Positions 8,811 through 17,743 of a stretch of DNA of 64,000 nucleotides are shown in pieces. The stretch's first letter is position 1. Every line of letters begins with the position of its first letter. Origin of the DNA: Halobacillus shinanisalinarum (GTDB taxonomy: Bacteria > Bacillota > Bacilli > Bacillales > Halobacillaceae). Both the position numbers and the translations under genes were made by a program. The stretch lies in assembly GCF_022919835.1 (NCBI RefSeq), contig NZ_CP095074.1, positions 4,690,001 to 4,754,000 on the forward strand, read 5' to 3'. The notes below the pieces were generated by a model. That model saw only the letters and a list, made by a program, of their open reading frames with translations. It was not told the origin of the DNA and did not search any database.

Positions 8811-9680
8811 GTGGATTTTGGTAAAGTACTAACAGCTATGGTGACACCCTTTGATACCCACGGAAACATTGATCTAAATAAAACATCGACATTAGTGGAT
8901 TATTTAATCGATCATGGGACAGAAGGGTTAGTTGTGGCTGGAACAACAGGAGAATCACCAACACTTACTTCAGAAGAAAAAGTGGCTCTTTGGGAGCATG
9001 TGGTCAAAGTTGTCAACGGCAGAATTCCAGTCATTGCAGGCAGCGGCAGTAATAATACGCAAGCTTCCATCGAGCTCTCAAAGAAAGCTGAGAAAGCTTC
9101 TGTAGATGCCATCATGCTCGTTGCCCCATATTACAATAAGCCGAGTCAACGTGGACTCTATGAACATTTTAAAACGATAGCCGAATCCGTCAATAAACCT
9201 GTCATGTTATATAACGTCCCCGGGCGCACAGCTGTTCGAATGGATGCTGAAACCATTGTTGAACTTTCTAAAATAGACAATATTGTTTCGGTCAAAGAAG
9301 CGACAGGAGACTTAGATGCAGTTGCTCAGATCATTGAAAGCACAGATGACTCGTTTTCACTCTATAGTGGAGATGACAATATGACATTGCCGATTTATGC
9401 AATTGGCGGGAATGGTATCGTATCTGTTTCAGCACATGTTGTTGGACGTGAAATGCGTGATATGCTTAAGTTATTTGATGAAGGAAAAACGAGGGAGGCT
9501 GCAGCGCTTCACCGGAAACTTATTCCGGTTTTGAAAGGGATGTTCAGCGCTCCTTCTCCAACCCCAATCAAAACGGCTCTTCAAATGAAAGGGCTTGATA
9601 CGGGCGGAGTCAGGCTTCCTTTAGTTCCGCTTACTCCAGATGAAAGAAAAGTGATTCAACAATTGGTGGATTCGATTTAA
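8811..9680 (+). CDS. dapA: 4-hydroxy-tetrahydrodipicolinate synthase
   Basis: Condenses pyruvate with aspartate semialdehyde to give the common precursor of lysine, cell-wall diaminopimelate and DPA. It is a 289-residue TIM barrel with GTTGESPTLTSEEK, the YNVPGRTAVRM loop and the Schiff-base lysine in VSVKEATGDLD (about residue 163). GTG 8811 is used, with AAAGGGGA 8 bases upstream. It is the last gene of the asd operon and is closed by a strong terminator. In B. subtilis rnjB and tepA would follow; here a rearranged region intervenes. Confidence 0.96.
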   Translation: MDFGKVLTAMVTPFDTHGNIDLNKTSTLVDYLIDHGTEGLVVAGTTGESPTLTSEEKVALWEHVVKVVNGRIPVIAGSGSNNTQASIELSKKAEKASVDAIMLVAPYYNKPSQRGLYEHFKTIAESVNKPVMLYNVPGRTAVRMDAETIVELSKIDNIVSVKEATGDLDAVAQIIESTDDSFSLYSGDDNMTLPIYAIGGNGIVSVSAHVVGREMRDMLKLFDEGKTREAAALHRKLIPVLKGMFSAPSPTPIKTALQMKGLDTGGVRLPLVPLTPDERKVIQQLVDSI

Positions 9681-9685
9681 TAAGG

Positions 9686-9719
9686 GTCAGCAGCTTGTGA
9701 TATCGGCTGCTGACTTTTT
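9686..9719 (+). terminator. Terminator after dapA
   Basis: GTCAGCAGC and GCTGCTGAC form a 9-bp GC-rich stem followed by TTTTTG and more Ts. Confidence 0.9.
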
Positions 9720-9771
9720 GTTTTAGTTTTTATTCCGACTTTCTGATATCCGGCAATACGACATGTACTAG

Positions 9772-9981
9772 CGTTTGAATTATGTAGAAGGCAATTCAGT
9801 TGAAGAAGTAGAATATTCGAACGTTGAATTAGAGAATATTGCAGTAGGAGTACAAAGTCCGTGATCTTCAAGTCGTGAAATTTCTGTATATGCAAGCTTT
9901 AGTGAAATAGCACTTGCTTTAGGATATGGTATATTGGGTTCAAATGCAGGAAGCTACGATGCTAGTGGACTTATTCATTAG
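9772..9981 (+). pseudogene. Decayed gene fragment with in-frame stop
   Basis: One frame reads as plausible protein on both sides of a TGA at 9862-9864: NYVEGNSVEEVEYSNVELEN before it, and SREISVYASFSEIALALGYG plus LGSNAGSYDASGLIH after it, ending at TAG 9979. There is no start codon or ribosome site. It looks like the 3' end of a dead gene. I do not recognise the family. Confidence 0.45.
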
Positions 9982-10020
9982 GGCTTAGTGTTTTCAAGCA
10001 TAAAAAGGAGGCTTCCAGTA

Positions 10021-10215
10021 TTGATAGGATCAAGTAATACACAAAAAGATATTATTTACCCCCCTGTAGTGGGTATTGGGTCGGCATTACTATATGCTTT
10101 TATAAGTCAGGAATTATATTGGCCTATGATGATAGGGATCTTTCTAGGAACAAATATTGGAATATATTTAGCTTTTATAAGACCTCGTAGAAAAAAGGAG
10201 AAAGAAAATAAATAG
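10021..10215 (+). CDS. Small two-helix membrane protein of unknown function
   Basis: The 64-residue frame starts at TTG 10021, preceded by an excellent AAGGAGG at 10005-10011 (9-base spacing); a GTG at 9988 also lies in frame but upstream of that site. It contains two predicted membrane helices (about 12-30 and 34-52) and a strongly basic tail, PRRKKEKENK, that should stay in the cytoplasm by the positive-inside rule. It sits in the rearranged region between dapA and tepA, flanked by gene debris. I do not recognise a family. It may itself be a fragment, but its own ribosome site favours a real gene. Confidence 0.5.
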   Translation: MIGSSNTQKDIIYPPVVGIGSALLYAFISQELYWPMMIGIFLGTNIGIYLAFIRPRRKKEKENK

Positions 10216-10406
10216 GTTTTTACAATTTCAGACACATAGAAACCCCACCAACAAAACACGGACGACATACACTAAGGCATCATTCAGAAAACCTTTAGTT
10301 TTTTAACATTTTATGATAAAGGGTCTATAAGGTCTAAGACAAGATGGCTAATACCGAAATACTCGAGCTAATCTAATTAGAGCAAATAAATTGAGGAGTT
10401 TAGTTA

Positions 10407-11486
10407 ATGAGTGATCATTGGGAAACATGTCAACCGACTACATATGACTTTGTCCATTCTCTGATGGATGAAATAAAATATATCTTAGTTGATAACTTAA
10501 TTGGGTTATATTTACATGGCTCGCTGGCTATGGGAGGTTTTAACCCTGCAAACAGTGATATCGACCTTTTAGGAGTAACTAGAGTTCCGTTGGCAAATGA
10601 GGATGTCTTGAAGTTGAAAAAGTTACTCTTGAAGAAATCGAATCAACCTTTTCCAATTGAAATAAGCTTTTTGAATAAGAAGCAACTGAGAGAGTGGCAG
10701 CATCCTAGCCAGTTTGACTTCCATTTTAGTGAATTTTGGAGAAATGACTTTGAGAATCAATCAAAACTTGGAGCAGTATTGATAGTTGGCATTTTGGCAT
10801 ATGAAACGGTAAAGAAAGGTATTCACCATATTATTAACCCCCCTGAATCTGGTTCATGGTTTTGGTTAAACATATCCGTCCTAGGGGTCGCAGCAATATT
10901 AGAGTCTGTTGTTTTGTTAAAAGCGATGAGAGAAATAACCAGGGACATGGCTGGTGGTGATATAAAAGGATTTAAAGTTGTGACGGAAAGTTTCAAAAAT
11001 ATGGGTGATGCGAAACCAGCAACAAAGCTTGTATTTCTGGAAGATATGGTGGCTACAGGTGGCGCGGTGATCGCCATTTTATCCATCGTTATTGGAACAT
11101 ACACACCTTTTCATGAAGCAGAAGGATATGCCTCAGTTCTCATTGGTCTTATGTTGTTTTATGTCGTAGGACGAGTTTTCCTTGATAATGCTGCTGGTGT
11201 TTTAGGTGTTTCTGATGAAAAAATGGAGAAGAAAATTGGTGAGCTTGTTTTTGCAGAAACTCATGTGAAAGATATACAAGAGCTAATGGTGATTAAAGAA
11301 GGCGAGGAGTTACATGTGGAACTAAAGGTAGAATTTGATCCAGACATGTCAATAGCAAAGGCTGCCGATGTTCTGGATGACATTGAGAAAAAGATATTGA
11401 ATGAGAAAGGCGTAACAGAGGTGATCATTGAGTCTGACAAGGATGATAAGGTTCGGAGTTGGAACAATTCAGGGGAAGGCACTTAA
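10407..11486 (+). CDS. Chimeric ORF: aminoglycoside nucleotidyltransferase fragment fused to cation diffusion facilitator fragment
   Basis: The 359-residue frame has a good GAGGAG site before ATG 10407. Residues 1-118 match the start of ANT(9)/AadA-like nucleotidyltransferases: GLYLHGSLAMGGF followed by NSDIDLLGV, the GSxx...DxD active site, then PIEISFLNKKQLREWQHP. From about residue 120 the sequence becomes the middle and C-terminal part of a cation diffusion facilitator: ILAYETVKKGIHHIINPP, the TM5-type motif FLEDMVATGGAVIAIL, NAAGVLG and a cytoplasmic domain. The CDF lacks its first helices, including the TM2 metal site; the ANT lacks its helical C-terminal domain. Neither activity is expected to be complete. 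The frame is nevertheless intact across the joint near base 10760. The locus replaces rnjB. It is most simply a deletion fusion; expression is uncertain. Confidence 0.7.
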   Translation: MSDHWETCQPTTYDFVHSLMDEIKYILVDNLIGLYLHGSLAMGGFNPANSDIDLLGVTRVPLANEDVLKLKKLLLKKSNQPFPIEISFLNKKQLREWQHPSQFDFHFSEFWRNDFENQSKLGAVLIVGILAYETVKKGIHHIINPPESGSWFWLNISVLGVAAILESVVLLKAMREITRDMAGGDIKGFKVVTESFKNMGDAKPATKLVFLEDMVATGGAVIAILSIVIGTYTPFHEAEGYASVLIGLMLFYVVGRVFLDNAAGVLGVSDEKMEKKIGELVFAETHVKDIQELMVIKEGEELHVELKVEFDPDMSIAKAADVLDDIEKKILNEKGVTEVIIESDKDDKVRSWNNSGEGT

Positions 11487-11932
11487 TATACGAGAAGCCT
11501 AAATGGCCTCCTATCTCATGTATAAATTAAGAAGTAGTTCTAATTTTAGAGAATATCAACTACTGAACTACTCCCCACTTAATTTTTGAAAATTTTACGT
11601 AACAGACGGGTTTCCTGTCACAACTTCATATCCTCAGTTTTCAAAGAGCATCTGTACAGGAATATCACACAACGGAAACAAGTGTTCGTTTATGTGGATA
11701 AGCGATTCATCTCCATTGAGCTATCCCCTCCACATTCCTTGAGGTGGGAGTCTTGTCGCTTAAAAGCGATAAAAGGAAAACGAATTATTACATAAACATG
11801 CGCTTGCTAAGCCCACACGATGTGCTTTGTTCGGTCCTTCAGACGGGAGTAACGGACCTTTCCGCTTTTCTTGGTATGTCCTTGCTTGTTCTGTCTCATA
11901 CTAAGAAAAAGTGTGAAAGGGGCAAATGAATC
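11487..11932 (+). other. 446-bp intergenic tract with dispersed repeat and rRNA-spacer-like segment
   Basis: No convincing gene is present. On the minus strand, 11630-11655 reads GCTCTTTGAAAACTGAGGA, close to the conserved box of Bacillus rRNA spacers. The stretch 11697-11765 begins ATAAGCGATTCATCTCC, shared with the palindromic unit at 38226, and contains a CTCCAC/GTGGGAG hairpin. GTCC-TTCAGACGGGAGTAAC-GGAC at about 11836 is a further small fold. Short frames here look accidental. Confidence 0.4.
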
Positions 11933-12652
11933 ATGAAAGAGAAAGAACAACAAGAAGAGAATGATCAGTCTAAATCATCGCTTGTAGATAAGATACAACA
12001 GCTTGGCCAGTCCAATGTTCCACAGCCTGGAGATTCAAATATTCATGTACTTCCAATTATTGGACAGGTGGAAGGCCATGTGCAGCTTCCGTCGCAAAAC
12101 AAAACGACCAAGTACGAGCATCTTATTCCACAGCTAATCGCTATTGAACAAAACCCAAAAATTGAAGGGTTAGTTGTTTTGTTAAATACGGTAGGTGGAG
12201 ACGTTGAAGCAGGGCTTGCGATATCAGAAATGATCGCATCGTTATCCAAACCTTCCGTTTCGATCGTGCTTGGAGGCGGTCATTCGATTGGTGTCCCTAT
12301 TGCTGTGGCATCCGATTATTCGTTCATTGCAGAAACGGCAACGATGACCATTCACCCGATTAGAATGAATGGATTAGTCATAGGGGTGCCGCAAACCTTT
12401 GAATACATGGAAAAAATGCAGGATCGTGTCATAAATTTTGTTACTCGTCATTCGAATATTGAGGAAGAAGCTTTTAAGGAACTCATGTTTGATAAAGGAA
12501 ACTTAACACGTGATATTGGAACAAACGTTGTCGGCCAACAGGCTGTTGACGTTGGTTTAATTGACGATGTAGGTGGAGTCCAGCAGGCAATGGCTAAACT
12601 TAATGAATTTATTAATAATCAAAAAGGAAATCAAGAGCAGGTGATCCAATGA
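11933..12652 (+). CDS. tepA: TepA, ClpP-like translocation-enhancing peptidase
   Basis: This is a 239-residue member of the ClpP/crotonase-fold family specific to Bacillales. In B. subtilis TepA was described as aiding degradation of signal peptides during protein export. The nucleophile region is [16 protein letters not shown] (Ser near residue 119) and the His region is [20 protein letters not shown]. The N-terminal 35 residues are charged and low-complexity. ATG 11933 follows GAAAGGGG with good spacing. It overlaps ylzJ by four bases (ATGA). The surrounding order tepA-ylzJ-spoIIIE is conserved in Bacillus. Confidence 0.92.
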   Translation: MKEKEQQEENDQSKSSLVDKIQQLGQSNVPQPGDSNIHVLPIIGQVEGHVQLPSQNKTTKYEHLIPQLIAIEQNPKIEGLVVLLNTVGGDVEAGLAISEMIASLSKPSVSIVLGGGHSIGVPIAVASDYSFIAETATMTIHPIRMNGLVIGVPQTFEYMEKMQDRVINFVTRHSNIEEEAFKELMFDKGNLTRDIGTNVVGQQAVDVGLIDDVGGVQQAMAKLNEFINNQKGNQEQVIQ

Positions 12653-12855
12653 TTTTGTACACCCCTTTAAGTGAACATGACATCTTTCCACAGGAGAATA
12701 AAGATGGAGAAGTCGTTTATGAGAACCATAAAAATTGCAAAGTAAAGTGCTTGGATCAAGGGGATGGCAAGAAACAAATTATTCAAGTGTTATCTACAAA
12801 TCCGAGTGATTATATGGATCCTACTTTACAGCCAGGACAATGGCTGGATTCGTAA
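12649..12855 (+). CDS. ylzJ: YlzJ-like small protein
   Basis: The 68-residue protein matches the YlzJ family by [14 protein letters not shown] at the start, an acidic/basic middle and LQPGQWL near the end. It starts within the last codons of tepA (ATGA overlap), so it is translationally coupled. Its function is unknown; it is conserved beside tepA in Bacillales. Confidence 0.85.
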   Translation: MILYTPLSEHDIFPQENKDGEVVYENHKNCKVKCLDQGDGKKQIIQVLSTNPSDYMDPTLQPGQWLDS

Positions 12856-12872
12856 CAAATGCCTGCCTATGC

Positions 12873-12878
12873 TATAAT
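12873..12878 (+). promoter_or_regulatory. Possible -10 box upstream of spoIIIE
   Basis: A perfect TATAAT follows GC 18 bases after the ylzJ stop; the -35 region (around 12850) is poor. If active, the transcript start near 12885 places the following hairpin in the spoIIIE leader. Confidence 0.35.
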
Positions 12879-12902
12879 AAGGTAAGATAGAATGGAATTC
12901 GA

Positions 12903-12950
12903 GATGTCGCTTTTACTACGTTGCAGTAGCAAGCGACATCTTGTTCTTTT
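12903..12950 (+). terminator. Stem-loop between ylzJ and spoIIIE (terminator or attenuator)
   Basis: GATGTCGCTT (12903-12912) pairs with AAGCGACATC (12931-12940), with a nested TACT/AGTA pair, and is followed by TTGTTCTTTTC. The T tract is interrupted, so termination would be partial. Confidence 0.6.
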
Positions 12951-12976
12951 CAGTGGCATAGGAGGTGTATAGATCA

Positions 12977-15262
12977 ATGGCTAAGAAGAAAAAAACAAAG
13001 AATAAATCAAGGAAAAAACGGTCAGCATGGAAGGAGCAAGTTAAACTTGAACTGATTGGGTTATTGTTTTTGTTTATTGCCGTATTTGGGAGCGGTGCCT
13101 CTGTTATTAGTGATGGTGCAATCCCGGAAGGCTTAGAACACTTTTGGCAATTTATATTTGGGGTATGGTATTTTGTTGCTTCTCTATTTTTCCTGATTAC
13201 AGGGATTTATTTAATGGTTAAACGGAAATGGCCATATTTTCTACATAAACGGATGATTGGGTTATTTTTTATTTTTACGTCTCTGCTGCTGTTTACACAC
13301 GTTGAAACATTGGCAGATGATTTACAAAATGGAACTGGATCAGTAGTTGGACTGACATGGGATCGCTTAATCGGAGTGATGGCAGATGAGGCACCTATTA
13401 CGAGTATTGGCGGCGGTCTAGTCGGAGCTTTTCTTTTGCTCATCACTTATTATTTATTTTCATCGATAGGAGCCATTATCGTTTCTATATTTTTGTTTCT
13501 TGTCGGCACTATGTTTGTTACCGAACGTTCAATTGGTGACTTGCTTGCAAAAATAGGTGCTAAGTTAAAGGAAATGTACATCCATGCTCGAGAGCAATAT
13601 AAAACGGATAAGGAGTCTAAAAAAACGGTAAGGAAACAGCCTAAAGATGAAGCTGCCAGCACGGTCGATGTGATCGAAAACAATCAAACTGATATAGAAG
13701 AAGAGTATCCTGAGCCGATCATTCAGGATTTCACTGAGCAGGCCTATCAAAAACCACAGGAAAATGAACCTAAGGCAAGTGATGCGCAAGAGGAACAGGC
13801 CCTAGAAAAGTCAGTGTCGACAGCTGAGCTTGAAAATCCGGACTATAAATTGCCCGGTATGGACCTCCTTGATGAACCGACATCGAGCCCCCAGAGTCAG
13901 GGCCGTTCACATATTCAAGCAACAGTCAGAAAGCTTGAAAAAACGTTCCAAAGCTTCGGTGTAAAAGCAAAAGTTACGAAGGTTCATGTTGGCCCGGCCG
14001 TTACGAAATATGAAGTTTATCCAGATGTCGGTGTAAAGGTCAGCAAAATCGTCAACCTTAATGACGACCTCGCCCTAGCGCTTGCAGCAAAAGATATTCG
14101 GATTGAAGCACCAATTCCTGGAAAATCAGCTGTAGGAATTGAAGTGCCAAACACGGAAGTCTCGATGGTCTCTTTACGTGAAGTACTTGAGACGGGCAGA
14201 GCGAAGCCGGATGCCAAACTCAACTTTGCTTTAGGGCGAGATATTTCTGGTGAGGCCGTGATGGCCGAACTGAATAAAATGCCACACCTGCTTGTGGCTG
14301 GCGCGACAGGCAGCGGAAAAAGTGTCTGTATAAATGGGATTATTACCAGTGTACTGATGCGAGCAAAGCCTCATGAAGTGAAGATGATGATGATCGATCC
14401 TAAGAAGGTGGAACTGAATGTGTACAATGGGATTCCACATTTATTAGCACCTGTTGTAACCGATCCTAAGAAAGCTTCAAGGGCATTAATGAAGGTTGTT
14501 TCAGAGATGGAAAGGCGATATGATTTGTTCTCTGATTCTGGGACAAGAAATATAGAAGGATACAATGAATATATTCGTAAGCATAATAAAGAGAATGAGG
14601 ACGATCAGCCGTTTTTACCATACATCATTGTGCTCGTTGATGAATTGGCTGACTTAATGATGGTTGCTTCTAATGATGTCGAAGATGCGATTACTCGCTT
14701 GGCGCAAATGGCGCGTGCAGCAGGAATACATTTGATTATTGCGACTCAACGTCCATCTGTTGATGTTATCACAGGAGTCATTAAAGCGAATATTCCTTCC
14801 CGTATTGCGTTTAGTGTTTCTTCACAAACAGATTCGAGAACGATTTTGGATTCGGGTGGAGCTGAGAAACTGCTTGGTCGAGGTGATATGCTGTTTACCC
14901 CCGTAGGTTCTGGAAAACCAACGCGGGTCCAGGGCGCCTTTTTGTCAGATGAAGAAGTCGAACGGGTCGTCGATTTCTGTGTCGAACAACAGAAAGCCCA
15001 ATACCAAGAAGAGATGATTCCTGAAGAAGAAAGTGAAGTAAAACAGGAAGTGGATGATGATCTCTATCCAGATGCCGTGCAAATGGTTATTGAAATGCAA
15101 AGTGCAAGTGTTTCCATGATTCAACGCCGGTTCAGAGTAGGCTATACTCGGGCGGCACGATTAATAGATGCCATGGAAGACAATGGCATTGTAGGTCCGT
15201 ACGAAGGAAGTAAACCTAGAAACGTCCTTGTATCTGAAATAAAAGAAGAGCAATCGAGCTAA
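12977..15262 (+). CDS. spoIIIE: DNA translocase SpoIIIE (FtsK family)
   Basis: Pumps the chromosome into the forespore and clears trapped DNA at septa. ATG 12977 ([10 protein letters not shown]) is preferred, with GGAGG 11 bases upstream; the in-frame GTG at 12965 overlaps the ribosome site. Length is 761 aa. Four membrane helices lie within about 20-180, then an acidic Gln/Glu-rich linker to about 290, then the motor. Walker A is [13 protein letters not shown] (about 441) and Walker B is [14 protein letters not shown]. The gamma winged helix at the C-terminus ([19 protein letters not shown]) reads the SRS polarity sequences. Its place after ylzJ identifies SpoIIIE rather than the soluble SftA. 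Confidence 0.95.
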   Translation: MAKKKKTKNKSRKKRSAWKEQVKLELIGLLFLFIAVFGSGASVISDGAIPEGLEHFWQFIFGVWYFVASLFFLITGIYLMVKRKWPYFLHKRMIGLFFIFTSLLLFTHVETLADDLQNGTGSVVGLTWDRLIGVMADEAPITSIGGGLVGAFLLLITYYLFSSIGAIIVSIFLFLVGTMFVTERSIGDLLAKIGAKLKEMYIHAREQYKTDKESKKTVRKQPKDEAASTVDVIENNQTDIEEEYPEPIIQDFTEQAYQKPQENEPKASDAQEEQALEKSVSTAELENPDYKLPGMDLLDEPTSSPQSQGRSHIQATVRKLEKTFQSFGVKAKVTKVHVGPAVTKYEVYPDVGVKVSKIVNLNDDLALALAAKDIRIEAPIPGKSAVGIEVPNTEVSMVSLREVLETGRAKPDAKLNFALGRDISGEAVMAELNKMPHLLVAGATGSGKSVCINGIITSVLMRAKPHEVKMMMIDPKKVELNVYNGIPHLLAPVVTDPKKASRALMKVVSEMERRYDLFSDSGTRNIEGYNEYIRKHNKENEDDQPFLPYIIVLVDELADLMMVASNDVEDAITRLAQMARAAGIHLIIATQRPSVDVITGVIKANIPSRIAFSVSSQTDSRTILDSGGAEKLLGRGDMLFTPVGSGKPTRVQGAFLSDEEVERVVDFCVEQQKAQYQEEMIPEEESEVKQEVDDDLYPDAVQMVIEMQSASVSMIQRRFRVGYTRAARLIDAMEDNGIVGPYEGSKPRNVLVSEIKEEQSS

Positions 15263-15293
15263 ACTGTCGTACTGATGTACGGCAGTTTTTTTT
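15263..15293 (+). terminator. Terminator after spoIIIE
   Basis: ACTGTCGTAC and GTACGGCAGT form a 10-bp stem followed by seven or more Ts, starting right at the stop codon. Confidence 0.9.
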
Positions 15294-15470
15294 AGGTGGG
15301 TAGTTGCTGTCTTTTACAATTTAAAATGAGCGCTTCATTTTTCACACTAAAATAAAGAGTCTAAAAATTCGAATTAAACAAACATGTACTTTATTCGATA
15401 AAAATGTCCTAATTCTATTTATTTATTTTGATAATAGTGTTATATTATTCACGAATATGATGTGTCGAAC

Positions 15471-15484
15471 GTCAGATGTCAGAT
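15471..15484 (+). promoter_or_regulatory. Direct repeat upstream of nupR, possible operator
   Basis: GTCAGAT occurs twice in tandem, 38 bases before the nupR start. A tandem heptamer in front of a GntR-family gene may be part of an operator; no binding consensus was available to compare. Confidence 0.25.
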
Positions 15485-15521
15485 CTCTTACCTATAGGCA
15501 ATTAGACTTGGAGTGAAGGTT

Positions 15522-16247
15522 ATGTCGATCAGGCAAGATACTCGTCATCTGTATTTACAGGTGATCGAGCAAGTTAAGCGCGATATTGAGAATGGTATCT
15601 TTCTTGAAAAAGAAAAGCTTCCATCAGAGTTTGAGCTTTCCAAAACCTTAGGTGTTTCAAGAGCTACTTTACGAGAAGCCTTGAGAATTCTTGAGGAGGA
15701 AGGTGTTGTAACGAGAAGACATGGTGTAGGTACTTTTGTAAACCCTAAGCCTGTTTTCACATCTGGAATCGAAGAACTGGACAGTGTGACCGGGATGATT
15801 AAAAAATCCGGCATGACGCCAGGGTCCCAGTACCTTTCAGCGGAACTTGTAGAGCCGACTGAGGATGACCGTAAACGGTTTACACCTGTTGACTTACATA
15901 AACTAGCAAGGGTGGAACGAGTACGTACAGCTGATCAACAACCTGTTGTTTATTGTACAGACAGAATCCCTGAAGGACTTATTCCACTAGAACAGGTTAG
16001 AGAAGCAGACTCTCTATTCGGCGTCTTAGAAAGGTACACAGGAAAAACGATCAGCTATGCTGTTACTCATATTGAACCCATCGGCTATCATGAAAAAATT
16101 TCGCCGATATTGAACAGTGAACCTGATCAAGCCTTATTATTATTGAAACAGATGCATTATACGAAAGAAGATGAGCCTATCCTGCTATCCTCCAACTACT
16201 TCAGAGCAGATAAGTTTAGCTTCCATGTGTTAAGAAAAAGAGTGTAA
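15522..16247 (+). CDS. nupR: GntR/HutC-family regulator NupR (YmfC)
   Basis: This is a 241-residue transcription factor with an N-terminal winged helix ([20 protein letters not shown], then RRHGVGTFV) and a C-terminal UTRA ligand-binding domain (about 90-240). ATG 15522 follows GGAG by 8 bases; the GTG at 15513 overlaps that site. In B. subtilis the orthologue YmfC, renamed NupR, represses the guanosine transporter operon nupNOPQ located elsewhere. Here the transporter genes lie immediately downstream in the same direction, which supports both the name and the target. Confidence 0.85.
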   Translation: MSIRQDTRHLYLQVIEQVKRDIENGIFLEKEKLPSEFELSKTLGVSRATLREALRILEEEGVVTRRHGVGTFVNPKPVFTSGIEELDSVTGMIKKSGMTPGSQYLSAELVEPTEDDRKRFTPVDLHKLARVERVRTADQQPVVYCTDRIPEGLIPLEQVREADSLFGVLERYTGKTISYAVTHIEPIGYHEKISPILNSEPDQALLLLKQMHYTKEDEPILLSSNYFRADKFSFHVLRKRV

Positions 16248-16360
16248 GGGTTTTCAATAGTATGTAACATTTTGAGGGAGGTGAGGCAGGCCGCTGCCAG
16301 GGGGCTAAAAATTTTTGTCCGTTTGAATTTTCTTAATACTTAACAAATTAGGGGGTATTC

Positions 16361-17467
16361 ATGTTGAAGAATCGTCGCTTTCTATTCGTTTTTGCACTAT
16401 TACTGTCTTTAGGTTTGGTTCTTGCAGCTTGTGGAGGAGCTTCTAATGAAGAAGCTTCAAGTGAAGGTGAAGGAGAATCTAGTGAAGGTGGAAGCACAGA
16501 TTTCTCTGTGGCCATGGTTACAGATGTGGGCGGGGTGGATGATAAGTCATTTAACCAATCTGCATGGGAAGGTCTACAAGCTTTTGGTGAAGAAAATGGT
16601 CTTACCGAGGATGAAGGTTTTGACTATGCACAGTCAGAAAGTGATGCTGACTATACTACAAACTTAAATCGTCTTGTTCGTAAAGATTACAACCTTATTT
16701 TCGGTATTGGCTACCTTTTGCAGCCTGCGATTAAAGAGGTTGCCGGCCAATACCCAGACACAAACTTTTCAATTGTTGATGCTGTAGCTGAGGGAGATAA
16801 TATTGCTAGTATCACTTTCAAAGAGCACCAGGGTTCGTTTTTAGCTGGGGTAGCTGCAGCACACAAAACGGAATCGAATCAAATTGGTTTTGTCGGCGGG
16901 GTAGATGGAGATCTAATTAATAAGTTTGAATCGGGCTACGTTGCAGGTGCTAAATCCGTAAATCCTGATATTGAAGTGGATGTACAGTATGCGGAAAGCT
17001 TTGCAGCTGCGGACAAAGGAAAACTGATTGCTTCAAATATGTATTCTAAAGGTATCGATGTGATTTACCATGCTTCAGGTGCTACAGGGAACGGTGTATT
17101 TGCCCAGGCAAAAGACATTAAGAAAAACAATCCAGAGCAGGGCGTATGGGTGATTGGTGTAGACCGTAACCAGCATGAAGAAGGCCAAATCGGCGAAAGC
17201 AATGTAACACTTACTTCAATGGTTAAACGTGTTGATATCGCTGTTCAAGACGTAGCTACACAAGCTATGAATGGCGAATTCCCTGGTGGAGAAGTCATTG
17301 AGTACGGTTTAGCAGATGATGCCATCAGCATCGCACGTACAAATGAGGAAGCGCTAACAGAGGACATTCTTTCAGCAGTCGAAGAATGGAAAACGAAGAT
17401 TGTTAACGGTGATGTAGACGTACCGAGCACGCGTGATGAACTAAAAACATATGTAGATTCATTGTAA
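16361..17467 (+). CDS. nupN: BMP-family nucleoside-binding lipoprotein NupN
   Basis: Extracytoplasmic nucleoside receptor for the NupOPQ ABC importer. A signal peptide with lipobox LAAC (Cys at about 24) precedes a low-complexity Glu/Ser linker. The BMP/PnrA fold follows, with VTDVGGVDDKSFNQSAWEG, the signature of purine-nucleoside receptors (Asp and Asn that contact the ribose), and GVDRNQHEEG. The length of 368 aa is normal. The ATG follows an AGGGGG site. It is separated from nupO by 276 bases holding a stable hairpin and a strong terminator, an arrangement that would make the receptor in excess of the membrane parts. Confidence 0.9.
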   Translation: MLKNRRFLFVFALLLSLGLVLAACGGASNEEASSEGEGESSEGGSTDFSVAMVTDVGGVDDKSFNQSAWEGLQAFGEENGLTEDEGFDYAQSESDADYTTNLNRLVRKDYNLIFGIGYLLQPAIKEVAGQYPDTNFSIVDAVAEGDNIASITFKEHQGSFLAGVAAAHKTESNQIGFVGGVDGDLINKFESGYVAGAKSVNPDIEVDVQYAESFAAADKGKLIASNMYSKGIDVIYHASGATGNGVFAQAKDIKKNNPEQGVWVIGVDRNQHEEGQIGESNVTLTSMVKRVDIAVQDVATQAMNGEFPGGEVIEYGLADDAISIARTNEEALTEDILSAVEEWKTKIVNGDVDVPSTRDELKTYVDSL

Positions 17468-17597
17468 TAAAGTGGGGGGGAGGTTTAGACCTGGACTGTC
17501 TAGGTAACAAAGTTTTCCCTTCCAGCTGAACTATAAAACAGAGGCGGGATAGATCATTACGTTGTAAAACTAGATACTTCTTTCATTAAGAAAGCTT

Positions 17598-17634
17598 GGC
17601 TTTTGGGGCTGGTGGAACATCAGTCTCAAAAGCC
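17598..17634 (+). other. Long stable hairpin in the nupN 3' region
   Basis: GGCTTTTGGGGCTGGTG pairs along all 17 positions, using four G-U pairs, with CATCAGTCTCAAAAGCC, leaving a GAA triloop. There is no T tract, so it is not a terminator. It may block 3'-5' exonucleases and stabilise nupN mRNA. Confidence 0.6.
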
Positions 17635-17643
17635 GAAATATGA

Positions 17644-17693
17644 AATCATCAAATGAAGAGCATGTTCCGGCCCTCTTCATTTGATGATTTTTT
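17644..17693 (+). terminator. Strong terminator between nupN and nupO
   Basis: AATCATCAAATGAAGAG and CTCTTCATTTGATGATT form a perfect 17-bp stem around a 12-base loop, ending in a T tract. Partial read-through would feed nupOPQ. Confidence 0.9.
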
Positions 17694-17743
17694 CAAGACA
17701 AATGAGTAATGGATTTTGGTTAATAGAGAGTGGGGGAGAAGAA

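Noticed and set aside
11697..11762. Possible right end of an IS200/IS605-type element (hairpin CTCCAC/GTGGGAG after AAGCGATTC)
   Set aside because: No tnpA or tnpB coding sequence is nearby and the same motif recurs in the palindromic array at 38.2 kb, so a dispersed intergenic repeat explains it better.
11586..11929. Two plus-strand reading frames before tepA
   Set aside because: They have no ribosome sites, overlap repeat DNA and give unnatural protein sequence.
16262..16345. Riboswitch in the nupN leader
   Set aside because: Only one small hairpin (GGCAG/CTGCC) is present and none of the conserved purine-riboswitch core sequences are found.
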